In this document: positions 6,570 through 13,990 of the stretch, piece by piece
How positions within the stretch are numbered: position 1 is the stretch's first letter
Layout: every line of letters begins with the position of its first letter
Assembly: GCA_020723725.1 (NCBI GenBank)
Contig: DYIG01000025.1
Span: 1 to 13,990 of the forward strand
Source: Thermaerobacter marianensis
GTDB taxonomy: Bacteria; Bacillota; Sulfobacillia; DYIH01; DYIG01
Direction of reading: 5' to 3'
Length of the DNA: 13,990 bases
Translations under genes and position numbers: made by a program
Notes under the pieces: generated by a model
The model's database searches: none
What the model was told of the DNA's origin: nothing
What the model saw: the letters and a program-made list of their open reading frames with translations, nothing else

Positions 6570-8261
6570 CTGAGGACTGCCGGGAATACCAGCCTTATTC
6601 ACAAAAGTTACCGGATATTCCTTGTTTTTGGCCTGCTGCTGGCATTAGGCCTGTCGGGTTGCTCCCATTCCGCCACCAACGAGTTAAGCCAGGGGGCAAG
6701 GGTTGAAGCACCCAGGGAGGGCGGCGAAGTAAGGATCGGCCTCTGGTCTCCCCCGAGCGGGATTCTTAACCCCCTGGTGGCTACAGAAGCAGGCGACCTT
6801 GAAATAAACAAACTCATCTTCAGCAGTTTACTGCAGTATGGTTCCGACCTCAGACCCCAACCCGACCTCGCCCAGCGTTACACCGTAAAGGGTGCGGAGA
6901 TCACCTTCACCCTCCGCGAAGGGCTCAAGTGGCACGACGGCAAACCATTGAATCCCAGCGATGTCGTTTTTACGTTTGAAACGGTCCTCAATAAGCAATA
7001 CCGGGGCCCGTACAAGGGCCTGCTTAAAAACGTCAAGGGAGCTGCGGATTTCTCTGCCGGGAAAACGGTCTTTGTGGAAGGTATCAAGGTCGACGGAAAC
7101 CGCATCACCATAACCCTGGATAAACCTCACGGCCCCACACTGATGGGTATCGGTACCATACCCATCATACCGGCTCACATTTTCCGGGGTGTCCCGGTCG
7201 GCAAACTGGCGGAAAAATCCCTGGTCCCTGAGCTCAAACCCGTGGGCACCGGCCCCTTCATTCTCAAAGAGGCCTCAGTGGTAGTCGGAGCGGACGGTAA
7301 ATCCCGCAAGGTCTCCGAGGTAACCCTTTCCCGCAACCAGGGGTATCACCTGGGAAAACCCCACCTTGATAAAGTGCGTTTCAAGGTCCTGGGCCAAACC
7401 GCCAACACAGCCCAATTGGGGGAACTGGGGATTGATATCATCCGCATAAGGCGCGAGGAAGCCGAGATCGTCACACGGAAAGGCCTCCACCGGCTCTGGG
7501 ATTGGCCGGAGGGCGGTTATTATTACCTGGCCGCGAACCTGGCTTACCGACCCTTCGATGACCGCCGGGTAAGGCTGGCCATGGCCTATTCCCTGGACAG
7601 GGAACAGATGATAAAGAAGGCCTTTGATGGCCATGGCACTCTCATCAACGCCCCCTTCCTTCCGGGGTCATGGGCTGACCCCGGGAATATCACCAATTAC
7701 ACGCCTGATTTGCAGAAGAGCCGCGATCTTTTTCGGGAGGCAGGCTGGACAGACCCCGATGATGACGACATCCTGGAACAGGACGGCAGGGAACTGACCT
7801 TCAACCTCTTTTTCCTCAAAGACAGCCCCCAGGATGAAGCCATTGCCGGGATGATCAAGGATGATCTGAAAAAAGCAGGGGCCCGTGTATACCTGGTTCC
7901 CAAGGACCGTGATGCCCTGCTCGAACAGGTATTTAAGCGTCGCTCCTTCGACCTTTACCTCCTTACGTGGAAACTGGGACCCGACCCGGACGTCTCAGCC
8001 ATTTTTGCCCCCGACTCCCCTATCAACGCCACGGGCTTCCGTAATAACAGGGCGGGCAAGGTCCTCAAATACGCTGCGGAGTTTATGGACATCTCCCAGA
8101 GGCAGCCCCTTTACAACGAGTGGATGCTGCTGGCCAACAAGGAACTGCCTATCATCTTCCTCTTCGCCCCCAACAATGTAATGGCGGTGTCCTCAAGGGT
8201 ACGTGGCTTTGAGGTCAGCCCGGCCGGCCATCAATACCCCTGGAAGTGGTGGGTCCGCTGA
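6570..8261 (+). CDS. ABC transporter solute-binding lipoprotein, family 5 (peptide/nickel type)
   Basis: Extracytoplasmic binding protein of the DppA/OppA/NikA group, which captures peptides, nickel chelates or similar ligands for an ABC importer. The frame is open well upstream of the first ATG (6777). Between 6570 and 6662 it encodes a lipoprotein signal peptide with basic residues (HKSYR), a hydrophobic stretch (IFLVFGLLLALG) and the lipobox LSGC with the lipidated Cys at residue 31. No ATG, GTG or TTG lies in frame before this signal, but CTG at 6570 has AGAGGGG six bases upstream, so CTG is the likely start, giving 563 residues. The mature part shows the family pattern GGEVRIGLWSPP, FTLREGLKWHDG, DVVFTFETV and GTGPFILKE. 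No permease or ATPase gene is next to it, so the substrate cannot be assigned. It is divergent from hrcA. Confidence 0.88.
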   Translation: MRTAGNTSLIHKSYRIFLVFGLLLALGLSGCSHSATNELSQGARVEAPREGGEVRIGLWSPPSGILNPLVATEAGDLEINKLIFSSLLQYGSDLRPQPDLAQRYTVKGAEITFTLREGLKWHDGKPLNPSDVVFTFETVLNKQYRGPYKGLLKNVKGAADFSAGKTVFVEGIKVDGNRITITLDKPHGPTLMGIGTIPIIPAHIFRGVPVGKLAEKSLVPELKPVGTGPFILKEASVVVGADGKSRKVSEVTLSRNQGYHLGKPHLDKVRFKVLGQTANTAQLGELGIDIIRIRREEAEIVTRKGLHRLWDWPEGGYYYLAANLAYRPFDDRRVRLAMAYSLDREQMIKKAFDGHGTLINAPFLPGSWADPGNITNYTPDLQKSRDLFREAGWTDPDDDDILEQDGRELTFNLFFLKDSPQDEAIAGMIKDDLKKAGARVYLVPKDRDALLEQVFKRRSFDLYLLTWKLGPDPDVSAIFAPDSPINATGFRNNRAGKVLKYAAEFMDISQRQPLYNEWMLLANKELPIIFLFAPNNVMAVSSRVRGFEVSPAGHQYPWKWWVR

Positions 8262-8268
8262 AATCCTG

Positions 8269-8277
8269 TGATATAAT
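8269..8277 (+). promoter_or_regulatory. Extended -10 promoter for gatCAB
   Basis: TG-A-TATAAT is a perfect extended -10 (TG at 8269-8270, TATAAT at 8272-8277), just after the stop of the binding-protein gene. No good -35 is seen at the usual distance, which extended -10 promoters tolerate. Transcription from about 8284 would begin after the in-frame GTG at 8281, supporting GTG 8317 as the gatC start. Confidence 0.65.
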
Positions 8278-8316
8278 GTTGTGCGGTTTTACGCTTTATC
8301 CAGGGGGGACAAGTCA

Positions 8317-8607
8317 GTGAGCATAAGCGCGGGTGAAGTCAGACATGTGGCTGAATTAGCCAGGATGGCCCTGTCAGACCATGAAGTCGAAGAGCTCTCC
8401 GCACAGCTCAGCCGCATTCTCGATCACATGGAAACCCTCCGTGAACTGCCCACTGATGATGTTGAGCCAACAGCGCACGTTCTCCCCATCAGAAACGTCT
8501 GGCGCCAAGACACCGTGGGGGAATCCCTCCCTCCTGACGCGGCCCTGGCCAATGCACCGGAACGACGTGGCAATTATTTCCTTGTTCCGAAGATTGTAGA
8601 ACGGTAG
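8317..8607 (+). CDS. gatC: Asp-tRNA(Asn)/Glu-tRNA(Gln) amidotransferase subunit C
   Basis: Small subunit that wraps around and stabilises GatA in the GatCAB amidotransferase. 96 residues from GTG at 8317, the normal length. The N-terminal helix region SISAGEVRHVAELARMALSD and the closing FLVPKIVER are family hallmarks. GTG 8317 is chosen because a G-rich site (8303-8308) lies eight bases upstream and the product then aligns with usual GatC starts; an in-frame GTG at 8281 would add 12 untypical residues and lies before the likely transcription start. It is the first gene of gatCAB. Confidence 0.95.
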   Translation: MSISAGEVRHVAELARMALSDHEVEELSAQLSRILDHMETLRELPTDDVEPTAHVLPIRNVWRQDTVGESLPPDAALANAPERRGNYFLVPKIVER

Positions 8608-8638
8608 AAACGATAGGCAGCATGATCATGATGAAGCC

Positions 8639-8695
8639 AATCTGAAAATCAGATTTTCTGATTTTCAGAAAATCTGATTTTCAGAAAATCTGATT
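8639..8695. repeat. 21-bp perfect hairpin repeat between gatC and gatA
   Basis: A perfect inverted repeat has arms at 8641-8661 and 8665-8685 and a three-base TTT loop. It is built from one small theme: the 15-base TCAGAAAATCTGATT occurs twice at a 16-base period (8665 and 8681), and its mirror occurs on the left. The block is bounded on both sides by GCCAA (8636-8640 and 8696-8700), which may be a short target duplication or chance. It lies inside the operon, 16 bases before the gatA start. It could be a small mobile palindromic element, an RNA processing or stability hairpin, or a leaky terminator. I do not recognise the family. Confidence 0.85.
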
Positions 8696-8716
8696 GCCAA
8701 AAAGGGGGTATATCCC

Positions 8717-10228
8717 TTGAGCCTTTGCGACCTCACTGCTCATGAATTACATAAGCTTTTTTCCTCAGGCGAGGCAAGCGCAACAGAGATTGCCGAGGCC
8801 CATCTTGAAAGGATCGAGGCCATTGAACAGGAAGTAAGGGCTTATGTTACCGTCACCCGTGACCGCCTGCTTGAGGCGGCGGCGGCAGCGGACAAGGCCC
8901 GTCAGTCCGGCGAGGTCATAGGCCCGCTCACCGGCATCCCCATGGCCATCAAGGACAACATAGTCACGCAGGGTGTCAAAACGACCTGCGCTTCCCGCAT
9001 CCTGGAGAACTTCATTCCGCCGTACAATGCGACGGTTGTGGACAGGCTTTACAACGCGGGCGGCTGTCTCGTCGGAAAGGCCAACATGGATGAGTTCGCC
9101 ATGGGTTCGTCCTGTGAACACTCCCATTTCGGGCCAACCCACAACCCCTGGGATACCGGCAGGGTGCCGGGCGGATCGAGCGGGGGTTCAGCCGCGGCAG
9201 TGGCTGCGGGAGAAGCGGTATTCGCCCTGGGGTCGGATACGGGCGGATCGATCAGGCAACCGGCCTCCTTCTGCGGCGTGGTCGGGATGAAGCCCACCTA
9301 CGGGCGTGTGTCGCGCTACGGACTGGTGGCCTTTGCCTCTTCCCTGGACCAGATCGGCCCCTTCACCAGGGATATTACGGACTGCGCCCTTGTCCTTAAC
9401 GCCATCTGCGGCCATGACCCGCGGGATACCACCTCCGCCAGTGAACCGGTGCCGGATTTCACTGAATCCCTGGTTCCTGACATCTGCGGTATGCGGCTCG
9501 GCGTGCCACGGGAGTATTTTGAAGAGGGCCTGAGCAAGGGGGTCCGCGAGGCGGTCAACTCAGCTATAGAGCTCCTTGCAGAGATGGGAGCGACCGTCGA
9601 AGAGTGTTCCCTGCCACACACGCGCTACGCCCTGTCGACCTACTACCTCATAGCCCCTGCTGAGGCTTCTTCGAATCTTGCCCGGTACGACGGTGTCCGC
9701 TATGGCTACCGCGCTTCGGGTGCGCGTGATTTCGTGGATATGTATAAAAAGACCCGGTACGAGGGCTTTGGCCCCGAGGTCAGGAGGAGGATCATGCTCG
9801 GCACCTACGCGCTCAGCGCCGGTTACTATGACGCCTATTACCTCAAGGCCCTCAAGGTTAGAACCCTTATCTGCAAGGACTTTGACAACGCCTTTGACAA
9901 GTTCGATGCCCTTGTAACGCCAACGGCTCCCACTGTCGCCTTTTCCCTTGGAGAAAAGGCCGCCGACCCGTTGTCCATGTACCTATCTGACATCTGCACC
10001 ATACCTGTGAACCTGGCAGGGTTGCCTGCCCTGTCCGTGACCTGCGGTTTCAACGAAGGCATGCCGGTTGGGCTGCAGCTCATCGGCCCTCACTTCGCTG
10101 AGGGAACCCTTCTCCGGCTCGGATACGCATTAGAGCAGTCAACCGATTTCCACCGCCGCAGACCGCCTCTGACCAAGACACAGGAGTGGGACCGGAACAT
10201 GGAGGAGGCTCCAGATAATGCGGTATGA
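8717..10228 (+). CDS. gatA: Asp-tRNA(Asn)/Glu-tRNA(Gln) amidotransferase subunit A
   Basis: Glutaminase subunit of GatCAB. It hydrolyses glutamine and passes the ammonia to GatB for amidation of tRNA-bound Glu or Asp. The protein has 503 residues and the amidase signature, with the Ser-cisSer-Lys triad visible as Lys79 (MAIKDN), Ser154 (PGGSSGGSAA) and Ser178 (SDTGGSIRQPA), the same numbers as in characterised GatA proteins. The start is TTG at 8717 with AAAGGGGG eight bases upstream. It is separated from gatC by about 109 bases holding the hairpin repeat and overlaps gatB by 11 bases, so translation of the two is probably coupled. Confidence 0.98.
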   Translation: MSLCDLTAHELHKLFSSGEASATEIAEAHLERIEAIEQEVRAYVTVTRDRLLEAAAAADKARQSGEVIGPLTGIPMAIKDNIVTQGVKTTCASRILENFIPPYNATVVDRLYNAGGCLVGKANMDEFAMGSSCEHSHFGPTHNPWDTGRVPGGSSGGSAAAVAAGEAVFALGSDTGGSIRQPASFCGVVGMKPTYGRVSRYGLVAFASSLDQIGPFTRDITDCALVLNAICGHDPRDTTSASEPVPDFTESLVPDICGMRLGVPREYFEEGLSKGVREAVNSAIELLAEMGATVEECSLPHTRYALSTYYLIAPAEASSNLARYDGVRYGYRASGARDFVDMYKKTRYEGFGPEVRRRIMLGTYALSAGYYDAYYLKALKVRTLICKDFDNAFDKFDALVTPTAPTVAFSLGEKAADPLSMYLSDICTIPVNLAGLPALSVTCGFNEGMPVGLQLIGPHFAEGTLLRLGYALEQSTDFHRRRPPLTKTQEWDRNMEEAPDNAV

Positions 10229-11654
10229 AATGGTCGTTGGACTTGAGGTCCATATAGAGCTCAGCACTGAGAGCAAGATGTTCTGCGATTGTTCGGCGAA
10301 GTTTGGCGGTGAAGCCAACACCCATGTCTGCCCCGTTTGCCTGGGGATGCCCGGTGTGCTGCCCGTGCCGAACAAGAAGGCCATAGACTACGCCATGAGG
10401 GCTTCTCTGGCGCTAAACTGCCAGATTGCCCCCTTCACCAAGTTCGACCGTAAAAACTACCATTACCCCGACATGCCGAAGGACTACCAGATATCCCAGT
10501 ATGACAAACCGATAGGTTCCAACGGCTATGTGGTTATCAGGACCGATAAGGGGGATCGGCGCATCGGTATCCGCAGGCTGCATATGGAAGAGGATACCGG
10601 GAAATCCCTTCATGAAGGGGTGGCGGCAGGGTCCCTCCTGGATTTCAACCGTGCGGGCGTACCCCTGATAGAAATCGTCTCCGAGCCCGACATACGCACT
10701 GCCGAGGAGGCCCGGCTCTATCTCCAGAAAATCCGCACCATCATGCTCTACACGGGCGTCTCCGACGTGAAAATGGAAGAAGGCTCGATGCGCTGCGACG
10801 CCAACATCTCCCTCCGCCCGGAGGGGAGTTCCGAGTTCGGCACACTGGTTGAGATCAAGAACATGAACTCCTTCCGCTCCGTTCAGCGGGCACTGGAGTA
10901 CGAGGCTGCGAGACAGCAGTCCGTGCTGGAAAGCGGCGGGCGTATCGTGCGTGAAACGCGGCACTGGGACGAAGGCCGCGGGGTGACGTTCTCCTCGCGC
11001 AGCAAAGAAGAGGCCCACGATTACAGGTACTTCCCGGACCCGGACCTGGTCCCGCTGGAAATCAATCAGGAATGGGTGGACGAGGTCAGGCGTGCCCTTC
11101 CCGAGTTGCCCGACCAGCGCTTCCGCCGTTACGTTGAGGAATACAACCTGCCGGCCTACGATGCTCGCGTCCTGGTGGAAGACTTGGCGCTGGCCGGGTT
11201 CTTCGATGAAGCCGTTGCCGCCGGGGCCAACCCCAAGGCGGCCAGCAACTGGATCATGGTGGACCTGCAGGGGCTGCTGAAAGGCGAGGGCAAGAGCATA
11301 TCCGAGGTCAAGATAAAGCCGTCCCACCTCACTCAGCTGATTGACCTGATCGAAAAGGCAACCATCAGCGGAAAGATAGCCAAGGACGTCCTGGTTGAGG
11401 TCTGCTTTACAGGCAAGGACCCGGAGTCGGTCGTCAAGGAAAAGGGACTGGTTCAGATTACGGACGAATCGGCCCTTATCAAGGCGGCAGAAGAGGTTCT
11501 GGCCGCCAACCCCGGCCCCGTAGAGGACTACAGAAAGGGCAAAAAGAATGCCATCGGCTTCCTGGTCGGCCAGCTCATGAAGGCTACCCGTGGCAAGGCA
11601 AACCCCGGATTGGCCAACGATATCCTGCGTAAATTGCTCGACGGATCAGTTTAA
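10218..11654 (+). CDS. gatB: Asp-tRNA(Asn)/Glu-tRNA(Gln) amidotransferase subunit B
   Basis: Kinase/amidotransferase subunit that activates the misacylated aminoacyl-tRNA with ATP and binds its 3' end. 478 residues, a normal length. The N-terminus VVGLEVHIELSTESKMFCDC leads to a four-Cys zinc site (Cys23, 25, 38 and 41). The cradle domain contains NYHYPDMPKDYQISQYD and YRYFPDPDL, followed by the helical and YqeY-like tail domains, ending LRKLLDGSV. ATG at 10218 lies inside the end of gatA, with GGAGGAGG upstream. It is the last gene of gatCAB. A 7-bp hairpin with one G-U pair just after the stop (about 11680-11697) has its T-run too far away to be a convincing terminator. Confidence 0.98.
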   Translation: MRYEMVVGLEVHIELSTESKMFCDCSAKFGGEANTHVCPVCLGMPGVLPVPNKKAIDYAMRASLALNCQIAPFTKFDRKNYHYPDMPKDYQISQYDKPIGSNGYVVIRTDKGDRRIGIRRLHMEEDTGKSLHEGVAAGSLLDFNRAGVPLIEIVSEPDIRTAEEARLYLQKIRTIMLYTGVSDVKMEEGSMRCDANISLRPEGSSEFGTLVEIKNMNSFRSVQRALEYEAARQQSVLESGGRIVRETRHWDEGRGVTFSSRSKEEAHDYRYFPDPDLVPLEINQEWVDEVRRALPELPDQRFRRYVEEYNLPAYDARVLVEDLALAGFFDEAVAAGANPKAASNWIMVDLQGLLKGEGKSISEVKIKPSHLTQLIDLIEKATISGKIAKDVLVEVCFTGKDPESVVKEKGLVQITDESALIKAAEEVLAANPGPVEDYRKGKKNAIGFLVGQLMKATRGKANPGLANDILRKLLDGSV

Positions 11655-12158
11655 TGACCACCGTCCGGTAAACCATAGCGAGCGGTCGTTATCCCATGAG
11701 CCTTTTTTCCCGTTGCTGGGGGCGGACCGCAGCATACTGCGCCTGAGGCAAGCCGGTTCGGGCCTGTTTTGAGCCCTTTCAAACTCCTGCCTGACCAGTT
11801 CAAACTGTTGCCTTATCGGGCTTTCAGGTGGCATTTGCTTGATGGCTTCCTCCACCCGTTCGATCCGTGCGACAGTATCCGGCTCCTCCGGGGGTGCGTC
11901 TACAAAAGCCACTTCCTCTGGATCCTCCAGGGGAACCGGCAACTCCGCAACTATCTGCAATTGCACCGGGTCATCCGCCGCCTGCATCGGTACGGGGAGG
12001 ATCACCTTTTCCTCTTCCAAAGCGAAACTGGGAGTTTCCTCTATTTCAACGGGTTCAGCTTCAATCTGGATAGGAATCCCCACCGGGTCATCACATTGGG
12101 GCCGATCTCGGATCTCTTCACCCCGAAAGAGGCGTTGAAAAAACCTGAAAAAGGACAT
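11646..12158 (-). CDS. Hypothetical acidic protein, family not recognised
   Basis: I do not recognise this gene. It begins MSFFRFFQRLFRGEE at an ATG with GGAGG seven bases upstream and encodes 170 residues. After the short aromatic and basic start comes a long acidic, proline- and valine-rich stretch (residues 25-95, probably disordered), then a likely helical segment with heptad-like character (VARIERVEEAIKQMPPESPI to RQEFERAQ). The last 38 residues change in character and run into the 3' end of gatB, overlapping it by nine bases tail to tail, so the natural end may have been altered by a frameshift. Its start region faces hemW across 40 bases. Codon choice is regular on this strand, supporting real coding. 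There is no signal peptide or full membrane helix; the N-terminus could be a weak amphipathic membrane anchor. Confidence 0.6.
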   Translation of the reverse strand: MSFFRFFQRLFRGEEIRDRPQCDDPVGIPIQIEAEPVEIEETPSFALEEEKVILPVPMQAADDPVQLQIVAELPVPLEDPEEVAFVDAPPEEPDTVARIERVEEAIKQMPPESPIRQQFELVRQEFERAQNRPEPACLRRSMLRSAPSNGKKGSWDNDRSLWFTGRWSLN

Positions 12159-12220
12159 TTACATTACCTCCGGAACCGGGTAGGGTTCTCGTGTAGAGTA
12201 TGAAAACAGGGGCTGGTCCG

Positions 12221-13375
12221 ATGCCTGTCCAGCAGGAACTACAACTAGGGATATACATCCATATTCCTTTCTGCCTAAAGAGGTGCGCCTATTGCGACTT
12301 CACGATGATCCCCTACACGGCCCAGAGGGAGGCGCAGTTCCTTACGGCCATCAAGCGGGAGGCCGCACTGCTTTCCGGTTCCCCTTGCGCGAAGGGTCGC
12401 CGCCCCGTAACCCTTTACGCCGGTGGCGGCACTCCGTCGGCCCTTACACCTGAAGGTATTGGCGCCCTGTTTTAGATTATGCAGCAAAACTTTGATCTTA
12501 CAGACGTAACAGAGGTTACTATTGAGGTCAACCCGGAAACCGCTACCCGGGACCGCCTGGAGGCATTTAAGAGGGGCGGGGCCACCCGGTTGAGCATAGG
12601 ATTTCAAGCGTGGGATGACCAACTGCTCAGGGTAATTGGTCGTGACCATACGGTAGACGATTTCCTAAAGGCCTGTCAAACGGCCCGCAACCTCGGGTTC
12701 TCCAACCTGAACCTGGACCTCATTTACGGCCTGCCCGGGCAAACCCCGGGGTCTTGGCATGAGACACTCCTCCGTGCGGTTTCCCTTGAACCACAACACA
12801 TTTCAGCCTATGGCCTGCAAGTCGAAGAGGGTACCGCGCTGAAACGGTGGATCGAATCGGGAAGGCTCTCCCCGGCAGGCGAGGACCTGTCCGCGGAGAT
12901 GTATGAACAGTGCATCGAAACCCTGGTCTCCTGCGGTTTTGAACACTACGAGATATCCAATTTCGCCATGCCAGGATACAGGTCCCGGCACAACCTCCTT
13001 TATTGGGACAACCAGGAGTATCTGGGCCTGGGGCCGGGCGCGCACTCCCATTGCGGACAACGGCGATGGGAGAACACCGGGCGCCTGGACGTTTACGAAA
13101 AAAGCCTGGCGCAAGGCCGGCTCCCTGTTGAGAATGAAGAGGAATTGGACCGGCGCCGCGAGATGAGCGACACCGTTATACTGGGGTTAAGGAAGATAGA
13201 GGGGTTGTCCCTTGACCACTTCCGTCAACGCTTCGGGCAATGCGTTCAGAACGTATACCGGGTAGAACTGGAGGGTCTGATTCGTGAGAGGCTTCTTGAG
13301 GTTACCCCCACACACCTTCGGCTGACTGGAAAGGGGCTTCCCCTGGCTAACCTGGTCTTTGCCGCCTTCGTATAG
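12221..13375 (+). pseudogene. hemW: HemW, radical SAM haem chaperone, interrupted by one in-frame TAG
   Basis: Radical SAM protein of the HemN-like group now named HemW, thought to bind haem and pass it to respiratory proteins. The first part has YIHIPFCLKRCAYCDF with the CxxxCxxC cluster motif, then LYAGGGTPSALTPE. An amber TAG at 12473-12475 interrupts the frame, which then continues in the same phase with VTIEVNPET, LSIGFQAWDDQLLRVIGRDH, LDLIYGLPGQT and the C-terminal domain to a normal end. The total of about 384 residues is normal, with no indel visible. One substitution, for example TTG to TAG, explains it. ATG 12221 is preferred (AGGGG eight bases upstream); ATG 12200 is in frame. ATG 12479, two codons after the TAG, could allow a restart, but that product lacks the cluster cysteines and has no good ribosome site. 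Sequence error, a true null allele or amber suppression remain possible. Confidence 0.9.
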
Positions 13376-13377
13376 GT

Positions 13378-13383
13378 TATAAT
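13378..13383 (+). promoter_or_regulatory. Possible -10 element before the DUF5317 gene
   Basis: A perfect TATAAT begins three bases after the hemW stop. I see no good -35 at 16-18 bases. If used, transcription would start around 13390, immediately before the AGGGGG ribosome site, which supports the TTG start at 13404. Confidence 0.35.
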
Positions 13384-13403
13384 TGCCGTTAGGGGGTTGG
13401 CCA

Positions 13404-13967
13404 TTGCTGTTCTTGTCGGTCCTATTGAGCATTGCCATTGGGGCGCTGCGTGGGGGTTCACTGCGCGACCTCGGCCAGATCCGGTTTGAGAAACCGTGGC
13501 TCCTCTTCCTGGCCTTTCTCTTCAGGACCTCGATCGAACTCGTCGGGCGCTGGGGAGTGGAGGGTTTCTCGGATTACAGTCCGTGGCTAATTGGCCTCTC
13601 TTATCTTTTAATTATCAAAGCGGCATCATTAAACCGCGCCCTTCCCGGCATGAGCGTTTTGGGACTGGGCGTATTGGCCAATTTCATTGTAATCAGCCTG
13701 AACGGTGGAAAGATGCCGGTTTCCACCACGGCACTCCTGAAAACGGTGGACCCAGTTACCAGAGCCATGCTGGAAGCGGGGAGGGATCCGGTGCATCAGC
13801 TCCTGAGGTCGGATACGGTCCTGCCGTTTCTCACCGATATATTCTACCTGCCCCCTCCGGTGCCCCTTGTCTTCAGCATCGGGGACATCCTGATTTGCAC
13901 AGGCGTTTTCCTGCTCATACAGAGCGGGATGAGGACCCAACAAGGTCAAGGAACTGTTCTTCCGTAA
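13404..13967 (+). CDS. DUF5317 family membrane protein
   Basis: Integral membrane protein of unknown function, about 187 residues, in the usual range for DUF5317. Hydrophobic segments lie at the start (LLFLSVLLSIAIGALRGGSL), around WLLFLAFLF, SPWLIGLSYLLIIKAASL, LGLGVLANFIVISL and near the end (SIGDILICTGVFLLIQSG). Typical family features are ALRGGSL, ANFIVISLNGGKMPVS, VLPFLTDIFYLP and FSIGDILI. TTG at 13404 is chosen because AGGGGG lies seven bases upstream; an in-frame TTG at 13383 is less well placed. It follows hemW by 28 bases and runs head-on into the likely ligA end, overlapping it by 53 bases. I cannot assign a function. Confidence 0.85.
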   Translation: MLFLSVLLSIAIGALRGGSLRDLGQIRFEKPWLLFLAFLFRTSIELVGRWGVEGFSDYSPWLIGLSYLLIIKAASLNRALPGMSVLGLGVLANFIVISLNGGKMPVSTTALLKTVDPVTRAMLEAGRDPVHQLLRSDTVLPFLTDIFYLPPPVPLVFSIGDILICTGVFLLIQSGMRTQQGQGTVLP

Positions 13968-13990
13968 TAACCGGCACGCCCAATGCCCGG
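13915..13990 (-). CDS. ligA: Partial: C-terminal BRCT end, probably NAD-dependent DNA ligase LigA
   Basis: Only the last 24 codons are inside the window and the gene continues past the right edge. The minus strand reads RALGVPVITEEQFLDLVGSS and ends SRSV before a TGA at 13917-13915. K-A-x-x-LGVPVITEEEFL is the standard last strand and helix of the BRCT domain that ends LigA, and the gene neighbourhood (close to gatCAB) is a common place for ligA in clostridial genomes. LigA seals nicks with NAD+ during replication and repair. The assignment rests on a short segment; another BRCT-containing protein is possible. The end overlaps the convergent DUF5317 gene by 53 bases. Confidence 0.6.
   Translation of the reverse strand, partial: RALGVPVITEEQFLDLVGSSSRSV

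Noticed and set aside
8639..8695. Possible CRISPR array from the repeated 16-base units
   Set aside because: The units are contiguous with no spacers, form a single hairpin, and no cas genes are nearby.
10413..11327. Long open frame on the minus strand (about 304 codons) inside gatB
   Set aside because: It lies wholly opposite conserved GatB coding sequence and its product looks like no known family.
11769..12203. Plus-strand frame of about 144 codons opposite the acidic protein
   Set aside because: The minus-strand frame has a better ribosome site, regular codon use and a plausible protein. The plus-strand product is an unnatural mix with no family, and its end overlaps the hemW start region.
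12473..12475. TAG in hemW as a programmed pyrrolysine codon
   Set aside because: HemW is not a known pyrrolysine protein, the position is not an active-site residue, and no pyl gene or insertion element is visible. A simple substitution or error is more likely.

Overview
The window looks like chromosomal DNA from a moderately GC-rich member of the Bacillota, most likely an anaerobic clostridial lineage near Peptococcaceae/Desulfotomaculia. The grounds are an hrcA-grpE-dnaK-dnaJ operon behind a perfect CIRCE operator, a gatC-gatA-gatB amidotransferase operon, a DUF5317 membrane protein, strong GGAGG-type ribosome binding sites and a UXX-star selenoprotein gene. The lineage is inferred from protein resemblance only.

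Layout. 1-690 is decayed DNA on the minus strand: a broken second copy of the 3' end of the UXX-star gene with its terminator, then a truncated MntA-type nucleotidyltransferase. 693-1115 (+) is a complete bacteriohemerythrin. 1269-1490 (-) is a 73-residue glutaredoxin-like gene whose codon 15 is an in-frame TGA, read here as selenocysteine. 1566-6395 (-) is the class I heat-shock operon hrcA-grpE-dnaK-dnaJ, with a sigma-A promoter and CIRCE at 6418-6478 and a terminator after dnaJ. 6570-8261 (+) is a solute-binding lipoprotein of an oligopeptide/nickel-type ABC transporter, apparently starting with CTG. 8317-11654 (+) is gatC-gatA-gatB, with an extended -10 promoter inside the end of the preceding gene and a 21-bp perfect hairpin between gatC and gatA. 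11646-12158 (-) is an acidic protein I do not recognise. 12221-13375 (+) is hemW interrupted by one in-frame TAG. 13404-13967 (+) is a DUF5317 membrane protein, and the right edge holds what appears to be the last codons of a convergent ligA (-).

How the genes work together. HrcA represses its own operon, which encodes the DnaK-GrpE-DnaJ folding machine. GatCAB converts misacylated Glu-tRNA(Gln)/Asp-tRNA(Asn) to the amidated forms. Hemerythrin (oxygen or iron sensing/binding) and the selenocysteine thiol-redox protein face each other downstream of dnaJ and may both belong to oxygen or redox stress handling; that link is inference from position only.

Most of the window is housekeeping. The parts that merit a second look are the TGA-containing gene and its broken duplicate, the single amber codon in hemW, and the symmetrical hairpin between gatC and gatA. 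I see no clear sign of a wholly new multi-gene system.
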